A program made the translations under genes and the position numbers. From the NCBI RefSeq assembly GCF_020382885.2, contig NC_058506.1, positions 23,005,818 through 23,069,817 of the forward strand: a stretch of 64,000 nucleotides of DNA, read 5' to 3'. Positions 1 through 11,128 of this stretch are shown one piece after another (positions within the stretch are counted from its first letter, which is position 1; the number at the start of each line of letters is the position of its first letter). This DNA is from Scatophagus argus. Its lineage: Eukaryota > Chordata > Actinopteri > Scatophagidae. Below the pieces are notes generated by a model. That model was given only the letters and a program-made list of their open reading frames with translations, searched no databases and was not told where the DNA came from.

Positions 1-40
1 AAATGACAATAAAGCTCCTTGAATCCTCAAATCCTTACCT
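1..40 (+). repeat. LINE-like 3' tail fragment
   Basis: The first bases (AATGACAATAAAGCTCCTTG, then a short degenerate TCCTT-type repeat) resemble the 3' tails of fish non-LTR retrotransposons, which often end in an AATAAAG segment followed by a short tandem repeat. It sits in an rcsd1 intron. Assignment is by general resemblance only. Confidence 0.35.
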
Positions 41-75
41 TAAGTCCTTCTTGCTTCCTTCTTTCCTTCCCTCAG

Positions 76-1356
76 GACGAGACTCCATCCCGGCGCTCTG
101 TGGCCGAACTGGCAGGACGATTCAAAAGCTCGGCTCCTCCACCCGATGCTGCCGGACATGAAACGGTGAGTTCAGCATCACAGACCCCAAAGCCCAGTAT
201 GAAGTGACTGTCAACGGGGTTCCCAACTGTGAAGAGAACACGACTACAGACAGACTCACAATGACTGTAAAGAGACCAACTCCAGCCACAAGGACACTAA
301 ACGACTGCAAGGAGACAAACCCATCCAGCAGAAAAGAGACACCAAACGGCTTCAGAACGGACCAAACCAACTCAAAGAACGACCGAAGAGACAAAACGAG
401 CAAAGTGAAACCTGTCGTCTGATGCGGTTTGGCGTCTCTTCAGTCTGGGGGGTTTGGTCTACGAGACGTGGGGGTCTGGGGACTCACACTCTGTGGCTGT
501 AAGACATTTGACAAACAGCTGCAGTGACGAATCACAGATATTTACTGAAATCATTTGATGTTAGAACATAAAGCTGTTTAGCTGGTGTTCATTCATCAGA
601 CTGACTGTCGCACTGCAGTCTCTGTCCAGTCCTAACGGTCTGTGAAGGGGACATGAGGTGTGTGTGTGTGTGTGTGTGACGGTTAACATCAGTTTTATCA
701 GTGAAGAAAACGTTTGTGAAGGTTCTACTTTTCTGACGGTTTGAGCTGATCTGGTTTGCACAGCTGAGGCTCTGAAACACAAGCATCACTTCTGTATGAC
801 ACACGTGTTGTTTGTGTGTTGTGCTGTGGCTTCACCTCAATCTGTTCCTCCTCTGTGGTCCAGTCAGTTCACTCTGTGGTGGTGAAAGGACGAGGTCGAC
901 ACTGTTGTCCTCTGGACTCAGACGGCATCAGGCTGTCGGCCTGCCGTCACATCAGAGCGGATTAATGACGTCTGTTTGTTCACCAGGAGAAGCCGGTCAG
1001 ACGCAGACCCCCTCGCACCTTACAGCTCGCCAAAACACCTGGAGACGACCAGGAGGTGAGAGACACACAGAAGTTACCATCAGGTTGTGTTTAAGTGTAA
1101 CTTCTGATCTCATCAACAATCAACAGCCTTTACTGTGTGAGCTCTCGTATTAAAGTGTGTGTGTGCGTGTGTGTGTGTGTGTGTGCGTGTGTGTGTGCAT
1201 GCGTGTGTGTCAGCAGCCTCCAGGTGTCACCTCTCCTCTACCTGCCAAAGCCAAGAGGAACTCTGCCCTGATTGAAAAGCTTCAGGTGAGTTCAGGTGAA
1301 CTTTGCTGCTCTCTGCTGGTCTATAGAGGGAACTGCACTCTGACGTCACTCTGACG

Positions 1357-1390
<34 letters not shown>

Positions 1391-2161
1391 GACCAACCTC
1401 GCTCTCTCTCCCTCAGCCCTGCTGCCCTCTCCAAAGAGTCCGGGCTTCAGGCTGCTGCCTCCCGCCTACCCCCCACCCTCCCCCACCTCTGCCCAGGCTA
1501 CCACAGTAACCACCTTGTCCACAGCGTCCCCCACCAGTCCTGTTGCTGCCTCTCCATTAACAGAAGAGGAAAGTCCCTCTTCCTTTGACATTCCTCCCGC
1601 TGTGGGCGAGGGGTCCATCCTGTCAAACGACAACATCAAGGTCAGTCCACTGTCCATCATGTCACTTTTCATTGGTTTGAATGAAGTGACCTCACCTGTC
1701 TGTCTCTGCTCCCATTGGTCCTTCTCCAGGGCAGAGCTCGGCACTCCATACGCCGACGTCCTCCGTCCCGTCGCCACAAAAAGTCCAGCAGCGGAGAGGA
1801 TCTCGACAACACCAACGACGGAGGAGAAGGAGGAGGCGAGAAGGAGGAGGAAGGAGACGTTTTCAAACAGGAAGGTCAAACAGACAAGGAGAAGGAGGAC
1901 AAAGTGGGTGATTTGACGTCCCCTGAGAGAAATGAATCCCACAAAGAAGATCACCCAGACATCATCGCCAAGCCCAGAGAGGAAGACGAGGAGGAGGGAG
2001 AGAACCGATCCACAGGTGGAAGGGAGGGAGATGAGTCTTCACCAGGAAGAAAGGAGGAGGAGGAGGAAGCTCAGGAGAAAAATACAGAGAAACAGGAAGA
2101 AGATTTGACAGACAGCAAAGAAGAAGAAAAGACTGAGGTGACTCCTACATGTCCAACATAA
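76..2161 (+). CDS. rcsd1: CapZ-interacting protein (CapZIP/RCSD1), 3' part of the gene
   Basis: Five coding exons: 76-165, 987-1055, 1214-1285, 1392-1640 and 1730-2161 (TAA). Each has AG before it and GT after it, and all junctions are in phase 0. The start codon and first exon(s) lie left of the window. Recognisable family blocks are SVAELAGRFK in the first exon, a basic RRRPP segment in the second, NSALIEKLQ in the third, TNLALSPSALLPSPKSPG in the fourth and SIRRRPPSRRHKKSSSGED at the start of the last; the rest is a Glu/Lys/Asp-rich low-complexity tail. CapZIP binds the actin capping protein CapZ and is a stress-kinase substrate in muscle and blood cells (family knowledge). Two splice acceptors follow microsatellites: (GT)n before 1214 and (CT)n before 1392. 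The C-terminus is uncertain: reading straight on gives a stop at 2159-2161, but a GT at 2138 could splice in phase to an open exon at 3037-3186. Confidence 0.9.
1154..1210. repeat. (GT)n microsatellite at rcsd1 splice acceptor
   Basis: An imperfect GT run with GCGT and GCAT interruptions ends directly at the CAG acceptor of the exon at 1214-1285. It stands where a pyrimidine tract would be expected. Confidence 0.9.
1361..1388. repeat. (CT)n microsatellite forming the pyrimidine tract of an rcsd1 acceptor
   Basis: A pure TC/CT run immediately precedes the TAG acceptor of the exon at 1392-1640, so the tract is itself a length-variable microsatellite. Confidence 0.9.
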
Positions 2162-2246
2162 AGGCCTAAAGACATCCTTTATTAAACCCAACTGCAGCAC
2201 CAACACCTTCATTTACAATTTTCACTTTTATATTTGATGACATGTT

Positions 2247-2252
2247 AATAAA
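2247..2252 (+). terminator. rcsd1: Candidate poly(A) signal for rcsd1
   Basis: AATAAA lies about 90 bases after the stop at 2161. It would give a short 3' UTR to the unspliced form of the last exon. No strong downstream GT-rich element was identified, so the assignment is tentative. Confidence 0.4.
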
Positions 2253-2452
2253 ACCCCTTTCTGTTTTCTGATCTGCTCACATTTTCATTTACCATCAACA
2301 CAAACTCAGCACCTCCTCCGCACTGAACAAAATCAACACAAATATTTCCATCAGTACAAAACACTGACACAAAGATGGCCAACGTATCTCCACTTCTTCC
2401 CACTGTACAAACTGAAGCCAGAACATCTCTGATACCAGTGCTGCCATCTTGT

Positions 2453-2635
2453 TCTGGTGATGTCATTTGGAGCCAGACTCTGAGCCACTCAGGAGCAGTA
2501 CTCAGCTGTCGATCAAGACATTTCAACCCCATGTTATAGCATCAAGTAACTAATAAAACCCCAAACATAACAGAAAAATGAACACTTGAACAAACATCAG
2601 CGTGATAAGAACTACCTTAAGGCTTTGGTGACAAC
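2453..2635. repeat. Interspersed repeat, copy 1 of 2 in window
   Basis: This segment shares two blocks in the same order with 48835-48928: TGATGTCATTTGGA followed later by an AATAAAACC stretch, and AACAAACATCAGCGTGATAA. It matches no element I can name and is probably an old dispersed repeat. Confidence 0.45.
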
Positions 2636-3036
2636 AGAATTCATGTTAAAATGTGACCTGGACATTAGGGGCTCATTTAAACCTCATGCGCCATTAAATC
2701 AGCTGCAGCATCAAAAAATTCTTGAGGAAGCCAAGTCAGATCTGTTTCAGCTCGTCGAAGCTTCAGAGTAACTTCCTGTTAAGGGCTTATCTGGTTCAGA
2801 CCAGCAGACGCACTGAGGTGGTGGAGACCAAGCACAGAGCTAAAAGAAGAGTGGACTGAGACCCATCAGGAGACACAAGCAGACTCCACCAGATCCATCA
2901 GGTCCATCTGTGACTGCTGGTTGAGGATGTAATCAGCTGTCTGACAGTTCACACGTTGTGTTAACTGTTTGTTTTCGATGGAAACACGTGGACAGAAAAT
3001 CAGTTACTGCAGGTTTGTGTTTTTGCTCTCCCACAG

Positions 3037-3186
3037 AAGACGAGCTCGACTGCAGATGAGCAGTCAAACGTACAGCGGAGTCGCGGCACTGCAGCCATGT
3101 TGAGCCCCTGGGGTGGTGGGAGGGAGAACCTGTGGCAACAAGGCCTGAAGGAGGCCTATGAAACTGCCATTTTATCTCTGCTGTGA
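3037..3186 (+). CDS. rcsd1: Candidate alternative terminal exon of rcsd1
   Basis: A strong acceptor (TTTTTGCTCTCCCACAG) ends at 3036. The next 50 codons are open to a TGA at 3184-3186, in the phase needed to join a donor at 2138 (GAG|GTGACT) in the preceding rcsd1 exon. The predicted segment starts KTSSTADEQSNVQ, mildly like the C-terminal part I recall for mammalian RCSD1, and ends LWQQGLKEAYETAILSLL, which looks like an amphipathic helix rather than random sequence. The GTGACT donor is weaker than GTGAGT. It could be the true C-terminus, an alternative one, or chance; transcript data would settle this. Confidence 0.4.
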   Translation, partial: KTSSTADEQSNVQRSRGTAAMLSPWGGGRENLWQQGLKEAYETAILSLL

Positions 3187-3539
3187 TGGAACCAGAAAGC
3201 AGACTTTGGTCTCACAAGTTTGTCTTGTTAAGAATCACTGATGTAATCTGGACTTAATTCAGGATCAAGTTTGGTTTCAGAACTCCTGAGAATGACAGAT
3301 TGCTTTTAGCAACCCTCGTTACACCACAGTGCGTTTGTTTTATGCTGTCATGTTATTGTCTTCCTGCTGCCCTCAGAGCTGGGGCTGATGATGATAGCGA
3401 GGATGACATGTGATTCAGTGCCTGCACGTTTATTTAAGGTAAACTTTACTACCAGTGTGGGAAGTTCTGTCGTGGCTGAAAGGCCGTCATACAAACTACA
3501 GACTGGACTTCTCTCGTGGCTGAGGTCGAGAGAACCAGC

Positions 3540-3640
3540 GGATGTTGCTGTGATGTTATTTAAAGCCATTTGAGACAAACTGCTGGTAAAAATGGGCTGT
3601 ACAAATAAAGTTGTCTTGTCTTGTCTCGTCTCTCTCAACC
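3540..3640 (+). repeat. LINE-like 3' tail
   Basis: The segment CCATTTGAGACAAACTGCTG, then an AATAAAG block and a TTGTC/TTGTCTCG tandem tail, is typical of fish non-LTR element 3' ends. The 5' part of the element was not identified. Confidence 0.5.
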
Positions 3641-5807
3641 TGTCACACTTGGCAGCGCTGACTGAAGCTGATTCGGATTCCTTGACTGCACAGCTTAGTT
3701 CTCACCTCAGCTGATTTCAGGAAGACATTTCAACTGTACTGTTAATCTGTACTGTTCATAAGAATTTGTTTTGGGACGTCCTGGAACTTGATGAGCCAAA
3801 ACAAAGCAGCTCCAGTCCCTTTGGGTCACTCCTAAACTTGGTTTCATTTTGTACTGCTACTTTACAGTAAAGTCTATGAAGAGAAAGCGACAGGGACGAC
3901 GCAGTGCATTCTGGGTGTTGGTGTCTGGTTGGTTTCCTGCCTTTTGAACAAAAGGGAACATGACAGACTGTCTGGCTTCTGTTAACGAAGCTTTTTATTG
4001 TTTTAAACTGTGCAAAGACTCAGAGGGTAAAGAAACTGTAAACTGTGTGAAACTTGAGATGTGACCTGAAATTAAAATCCATATTTTTACTACATTCATG
4101 TCTGTCTGCTCCTTAACGTCTATCATGTTCAAATCAGTTCAGTCAAAACACTACAAGGCAAAGTTTTCTCAGCTTTCAGCAGTTAAACGTACCAGCAGTA
4201 CACGACAGACGTGTTAGCAGTAAACTGCACCACAGTATCAAGAGTAAAAAGTGCAGAATGTCAGCATTTAAACGACCCGTCAAGGTGAAACGTAAAACCT
4301 CAATCTGAAAATATTTCCCTCCCAAATGTCAGTCAGATTATTAACTCGTTTGCTCACATTTCTACATTTCTACATCCTCTGGAGTCCAAAACGTTATGTT
4401 AATGTTTAAGCTCATTTATTGATAGATAAAAAGAATTTTTTTATTCTGGCTATTTAAAATGATTACTGTTGATTTCTGGTGTGTGGTTTACTGTGAGCTG
4501 TGATGGATTTTCCACAGCTGGCGCGTCTCCACATGACTCAGTAACTCTTAATCTGTTGAGGGCTCCTACCTGGAAAAGAAGGATCTGGAAGAAGACGCAG
4601 CGAGAGGAGGAAACCTGCCTGCTGCCTCTAAATCTGATAATCGGTTTGATCTTCTCATTAAGTCTCACTGCTGCCTGAAATAAAACACATTAACATGACA
4701 GGGCTCCCGCTGCCAAAAACTAAGAACCTGGAGCCCTGAGGCAGGCTGGGAGAATACGAGTCTATGACCGGGTTTATAACGCGTTTATTTATACCAAGTG
4801 TCACGCAGTAAGACAAGCGTCTCAGTTTCTACTCTGTGAGCAGTTCAAACTCCGAGCTGAAAACATCTTCTCATTGGCAAAAGGTCAAAGGCCGCAGACT
4901 GGGTCCACCAGCCCAGCTGCACCGGGCCTCTCAGCTCAATGCTAATGTGTCAGTGACAGTGTCCATCACTTTCGGAGTCATTTAAGTGACGTTTCCACCG
5001 CGGAGCCCAACAAAAGCTCAGCTGTGAGCTGACTGGACGAGCTGCTGACGCTCTGATCGGATTGATCTGAGCTGGCATTGTTTCTCAGTAAAGCTGCTGG
5101 TGCTCAGATCCGGCTCTGATTTTAGGTGTTGCCAGTGGAATTTGGATCACCTGCTAACTGGAGCTGTCAGGAAAACCTGTAGGTCAGGTGACCTCTGTTT
5201 AAGGTTCAGGGTGCAGAATTTGGGGGGTCTAATATTTGATGTTGCCATTAGAGTATAATCAGCAGAAACTGAGCTTTCATTAGCTTACATTAGCTTAATG
5301 AGCCTTTTATGTCTACAGAGGGAGTAGGTTTGTCTTACAAGTGTCCCTCATGGACCCCGAAGGGTCCGCTGGAGTCAGCTGGGGTCACAGCAGGGTTCCT
5401 GCCCGTCTCCACCAGGACACCCTGGTTATATAAGCATCCTGCTTCAGGGCAAGCCCCACTCCTCACCTGTGGGTAGGTAAAGCCTCTTGGCTTGGCCTCT
5501 GTCCACAGGACTACGCGGCAGGACACCCTGATCTCATTAGCGAGTTATTTTAGGTGCCTCTCTGATTTTTCCTCCAGGACCTAAGAGGGTTAGAGTCCTG
5601 AGGTTTGCTCTGTGCCTGCACAGTCAGCTGGCTGCTGATGCTGAAGTCTGCTGCTCCACACATTTCTGACTTTTATTCACTCCAGTTTTCTTCTTCTTCT
5701 CTGTCCCAAGAACAGGACTCAGGACTGATTCATCAAGACCGTCAAACCTCCAGACACTGAAGATCCAACCCTCTGGTCTGAGGTCGTTCCCTGGGTTAGC
5801 CTCCTTT

Positions 5808-5815
5808 TATAAAAG
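5808..5815 (+). promoter_or_regulatory. guca1d: TATA box of guca1d
   Basis: TATAAAAG lies 76 bases before the ATG at 5884, placing a start site near 5838 and leaving a short 5' UTR without an upstream ATG. A TATA-type promoter fits a highly expressed, cell-type-restricted gene. I did not find a clear homeobox (CRX/OTX) site by eye. Confidence 0.6.
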
Positions 5816-5883
5816 CCTCTCCTGTGAGGTGAGGACAGTCCGTCATCCTTCTTCTGCTTCGGTGCTCCTGTCAGACCGCACCA

Positions 5884-8800
5884 ATGGGGAACCACGGCTC
5901 AAACCTGGACGACATCCTGGCCGAGGACATGCACCACTGGTACAACAAGTTCATGCGTGAGTCTCCGTCGGGCCTCATCACGCTGTTCGAGCTGAAGGCC
6001 ATCCTGGGTCTGAAGGGCATGAGCGAGAACGCCAACAGCTATGTGGACCAGGTCTTCTTCACCTTCGACATGGACGGGGTGTGTTCACAACAACACACAT
6101 ACGCAGTAACAAAAATACTCCATTACAAGTCAAAGTACACAAGTATTCTGAGCTTCATGTAGTTATGGTACTAGCTGATAATACTCATGTACTCTGACAT
6201 GTAACAAAGTACTTTTACAGTGATGTTCTCATGATGACCTAAACATTTTGTCAAAGTTAATACTGATGATATTGGAATCAGAATGAAAATGCACTTTCTG
6301 TTGGTGGCCCCAAGGGACCGCATGCTGCTCAGCGCCTTTCTAAAGTCCTGAATGAAGAGCAGATCCTGGGTCAGTGCGGTCCTGCAGACAGGAGGCACCT
6401 CAGCACAGAGTACATTTAAATCATTTAATGCAGTACTTACAGTACAGATAATTCGTGTGATTAAGACATCTGTGTTACATCACACAGAGACGGTGTTGAA
6501 GAAACACATGAAACAATAAGGAATAAGGAGGACAGTGAGGACAGAGAGGACAGTGAGGGTGGAGAGGACTTCCTCTGAGGACTGCAATTCTGACAGTTGA
6601 ACAGGAAGTAGTTTTTTCTGAGCTCAGTGTTGCCTCACAGCCGTGAAACGTGTGTTGACTTGCGTGTCGGTTGCTTCAGCTCTGACACTGTGAGCAAAGT
6701 GCGGAGACAGGAAGTCCATCATGTCTTTCATGTCTTTGCAGTCTCACTGTCAGAAGAGCAATATCTTGTTGAATGGCTGGTAAAATGAAAGACAAGCGAG
6801 TCAGCCGGAGTCCGGTTCTGCTGAATGTTCAGACTACACGGAATTTAGCACTCAGCCTGACAGGAAGTAGAAAAGCACCAATGTCCAGAATTTAGTCAGC
6901 TTCAGGTGAACCGTGAAACAGATTTTGATATAAACTAAAGTGTATTCAGTATTCAAACCTTTAGTGAGACATCTGGACGCTAAACTCACCTGAGACCTGG
7001 CCTGTGGGGCTCGTGTGGCCTTCAGGAACATCCAGACATCTGGGAACATTTCATGCACACTGAGTCTATTTGGGTTTTGTTCAGCTCCACCGAACCAAAC
7101 AAACTTGAATGTTGTACTTTTGAGGCTCTTATGAGAGCTGCTTATCTGACAATACAGACAATATGATTAGTTGATGCAGCTCTGCATGTGACCATCAAAC
7201 ACAAGTCAAACAGCCAAACTCCACTGACTGGTCTTTCACAGAGCTTTTAACTGGACCGAATGGTTTTTGTCTGTTGGGGTTTCAGTCACGTGATCGCTCC
7301 ACTACCCGACGAAGACCGTGAGATGTTGAGATGTGAGTTTCAGTAAGATCCAGGAATTCAAACTGTTTCCAGGGTCAAGACTAAACTTTTAATGTTAAAG
7401 TGCCGTGCTTTTATTTTGAAGGTTAACCAGAAGTCAGGTTCTTCCAGTGATCTCTGATGTTTCTGCTTCGTTTCGGACCGAAGCCCCACTTTGATTGGCT
7501 CTCTGTCTAACAGGCTTACGGCCCCGACACGCACAGCTCTGATCCCCGCTGTGTGTGTGTTTATGGTGAGCTAAGTGGATTCAGAGTGTGTGTGGCATTC
7601 AGGTTCACTGAGGATGTCCTGACAACTCGTGGACCGGAAGGACTGATGGGGCTCAAACGCCGGTTTGGTCCACACCTGTTCAATGACTTTCAATGACTTT
7701 TAACTAATTTTCATGAATGGACAATCTGTGACTTCTTTTTTCATACTGAAAAATACTTTCCAATCATTAATCTAATACGTTACTGATTATCAGTGTATTG
7801 TGACGACGTGATCATTTTATGAAGATCAATGTCACGATTTCGTTTGTCATCTGTCATCTTTGCTGCTGAATTTCTTTGAATTTGGCACTTATGAAATCAA
7901 TCGGATTTTATTTTGACAGCTAGCTGTCTTCCTGATCATCTCCAACACGGAACTACAAGATGGGGGCTGACGTAAACGTTTCCTCTCGCTCCGTCCTGTT
8001 CGTTTGTGTGCTGTTTGTGATGTCACATTGATAGCTGAGCTCCGATTGGCTTGTTTGTTGGTTTGTATTGTCTAACTTTAGGTACATCCAGTGTGGGAAC
8101 TTTCAGCGCTGAGTTTCAGGTAGTTTTTCCACTCTGAATCCACTCAGATTTTCACAAACAGCAGTTTTAATTAAAATGAATTTGTTGTTTGGTTTTGTCG
8201 ACGTCATTCCAGAAGCTCAAAGCTTTGAATATTTTGGAATACCCTATGGCAGAGCAGAATAAACGTCATCTGTCAGCTCACTGAAAAACCGGAAAGACCA
8301 AATCAAGTTAGCGGCAACTTCATGACAGAAGCTTTTTAATACCTTGTAAGCGACACACAAGTTTCACTGGACTACAGAAAGGCCTCGTGTTGCCAGAACA
8401 CTAGCTGTTAAAATGTGAACCTGAACTGCTGAAGTCGTGATGGTTTCCTGTCTGTCTGCAGGACGGTTACATCGACTTCGTGGAGTACATCGCAGCCATC
8501 AGTCTGATGCTGAAGGGGGAAATCAACCAGAAGCTGAAGTGGTACTTCAAACTGTTCGACCAGGACGGCAACGGAAAGATCGACAGGGAGGAGCTGGAGA
8601 CCATCTTCTCGGTAACGAGCACTCGCACACAGACCGGGTTTTGTTCTGCTGATGTTCAGACAGAAAGCTGGTCCTGAATCAGATGCTACAGACCTTCTGC
8701 TGCTGCCGTGAGTCTGGATGTGGAGCTCGTGTGCTTTGTGTGATCGGCTGAAGGGGAAAGCGAGTCCTGACAAACAACAGGAGTTCATGTTTGATGAACA

Positions 8801-11128
8801 GACTCAGCTGAACCCTGAAACAGTCTGCTGTCCACACAGCTTAACCGTTTAACGGCAGTAAAGCGAATCATTTAATCAATCGCTTTGACTTGATAAATAT
8901 AAGGAGGTCAAAGTTGTTTCTGTTTGAATCAACTTGTGGTTGAATTCCAGGTGATGACAAACACACTCGCTGACGACAGGAAGTGCTTACGACCACACGG
9001 CCGTCCACGTCTCAGGACGGATGGCATTTACTGCTGCTGATTTATATACAAGTGAGATTTCTCAGAGACTGAGAGGTGATAATGTACACAGATGATCCAG
9101 AGCTGCTGTCCCAAAGCACCCGTAGACCTGCTCCACCCGGGCCTTGTAATCCAACGTTCCAGACAAACTCATGCTCTGTCCGGTCTCAACGAGGACAGAG
9201 ACTTTAACGGCAGCTGAGGGTCACTGAGGACAAACTGCAGCTTGGCTTGTCCTCCTACATCGTTCAGAGACCGGACCCGGACCTTCGCTGTCATCCTGGC
9301 TGACTCTGCTCACGTCCTTAAACTTAACTTCATTCTGTTCGGCCCCCAAAACTCCATCAACTCCATCAGAGCTAATTTTGAAAGTTAACTTTTTTGAATG
9401 TAGTTACTTAGTTATACTGTTTTATTTACTTTATTCTTATTTTAACCGTCTTATGTCTTTGTATTTCTTTTGTGAAGCACTTTGTAATGTTATTGAGAAA
9501 GGTGCTCTATAAATAATGCTAATTATTATTACACTGCACTCTGTTTCTGAGTGCAGGACACACTAAGAAAGACTTCACTCGTTTGAACACGTCGGACTGA
9601 ATTTAGAGGAAATAAAGACGGATGCAGAGGACGTCGACTGAAGGGGTTTATGGGAGCTTCTCTCGGGGAAGATTTTCGACACAGAAACGTGTTGCTGAGC
9701 GAACCAGCAGTGCTGACGCTGCTCGCACCGACTGACACTGTGCTGGATTAACTCTGGGATTAGAGGAGACTTAATCTGCTGAATGAGCTCAATCTATGAG
9801 CCGTCAGGAAGCTGCTTCAAGTGGGTTGAATGACTCCAACCCAGTTAGAGTAAAACCAGCCTGAAAGACTGTGGAGGACCACCTGACCTGGAACTCAACA
9901 GAAAATTGGACAAAATTTTTCTTGAAATGAAAATATAAAAGCTTGAATGCCAAACTTTAGGCTGAAATGTGTAATAGGAAAATGAAAACATCTAACAATC
10001 CTGTGAAACTGTGAAACCCCAAAAGGTTTTAAAGTTAAAATCTTGAGATCACATTGTTTGTTCTGTTTCTGTGAGTCACACTGTGTGTGTGTCTCCCCCT
10101 GCAGGCCATCCAGGACATCACCCGGAACAGAGACATCGACCCCGAGGAGATCGTCTCGCTCATATTTGAGAGGATCGATGTGAAGGGAGAAGGTAAAGAT
10201 GATATTATTGTTATTAAGCCTGATGCTGTAGTTCTGCTTCTATGATTACTACCAGCACAGGCCAACCCAGTACCAAAACTGAAACTACAGAGCAGTCTCA
10301 AGTGCACTGACAGCATGTGGGGCTTATTATGCTCACTGCGCTAAATGACAGACAGAAATAAACAGTTTTGGTTTAGGAGCTGGAAGCCTTTTGTTGCTGG
10401 CGCTACTGTGTGAAATGACAGCTTATGCAAACTGAGATGTTCTAACGAGGCCACCGTAGAACAGAACCCTCCCTGACCACAAAGCCTGCACTGTGAACTC
10501 AGGAGACGAGAGCCGTTTTTAATCAGGCTAACATCCGATGAGCCTCGTTCAGACCAAACCAGGCGGCGCAGTGACATCACGAAACTGCAGCAAAGAGCTA
10601 ACACAGACTCGATGCTGACATCACGCTGCGGTGGCCAATCACGTGACCCGGCAATCAGACCAGTCAATCAATAGCATAACCCTGCACCGATCGCTGCAGC
10701 GACCCGATTCTGTCTGAAAGAGGCCGACCAGGATGGTTTCAGAGCCGCCTCCTGGTTTAAGGTTCAGGTCTTCTGGTTTACATCCCAACCCTGGATGTTT
10801 GCCTGCAGTCATCAAAGTGTTGGCTGTCATTTTGGGTGCAAACATCTCCTGAAAGTCCTCACTAGAACACCCTTCTCCCTCCTCGCTCAGCTGTACAGGT
10901 GGACTTCACCTGCGACCGCTGAAGGTCCCACCTGGTCTACAGTTAAAACTCATCCTGGGGAGGTACCCACTCTAAAACTGTCTCCTGACCTTTAACCCCT
11001 CAGGTGAGATGACCCTGGAGGAGTTCATCGAGGGAGCCAAAGACCACGATGACATCATGGACATGCTGAAAAAAATAATGGACCTGACGCCGGTGCTGGT
11101 CATCATCGTGGAGGGCCGAGCGGGATGA
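5884..11128 (+). CDS. guca1d: Guanylate cyclase activating protein, GCAP4/GCIP-like
   Basis: Four exons (5884-6078, 8462-8611, 10105-10192, 11004-11128) encode 185 residues in consistent phase. GCAPs are N-myristoylated neuronal calcium sensors that regulate photoreceptor membrane guanylate cyclases. The start MGNHGSNL is a myristoylation signal. EF1 is the usual non-binding pseudo-hand, but the family CPSG turn reads SPSG here. EF2 (loop D62-E73) and EF3 (loop D98-E109) are canonical. EF4 (D140-E151) has Lys at loop position 3 and Glu at position 5 in place of Asp/Asn, so calcium binding there is probably weak. The tail after EF4 is short. Exon boundaries fall inside the EF2 loop, after EF3 and inside EF4, as in other GCAP genes. 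The paralogue (guca1d rather than another fish guca1 or frog GCIP-type) is from memory and less certain than the family. Confidence 0.93.
6095..6240. repeat. AGTAC-rich interspersed repeat fragment
   Basis: In guca1d intron 1. Runs such as CAGTAACAAAAATACTCCAT and CAAAGTACTTTTACAGTGAT match the style of several other copies in the window (20305-20580, 25740-26110, 49165-49440). The family is very common in teleost genomes. Confidence 0.5.
9420..9540 (+). repeat. LINE-like 3' tail
   Basis: The text GTGAAGCACTTTGTAATGTT, then GGTGCTCTATAAATAATGCT and an ATTATT tail, is the classic 3' end of a fish non-LTR retrotransposon. It lies in guca1d intron 2. Confidence 0.55.

Larger units (their letters stand above)
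2162..5883. other. Intergenic region between rcsd1 and guca1d
   Basis: Mostly unique AT-balanced DNA without a convincing separate gene. It holds the rcsd1 3' UTR, a segment at about 2453-2635 that recurs near 48835-48928, the possible rcsd1 exon at 3037-3186, a LINE-like tail at about 3540-3640, and the guca1d promoter at the right end. Short open frames here show no codon pattern or family resemblance. Confidence 0.6.

Noticed and set aside
1466-1954. 162-codon frame antisense to rcsd1
   Set aside because: It mirrors two rcsd1 exons and the intron between them; the plus-strand reading matches a known family.
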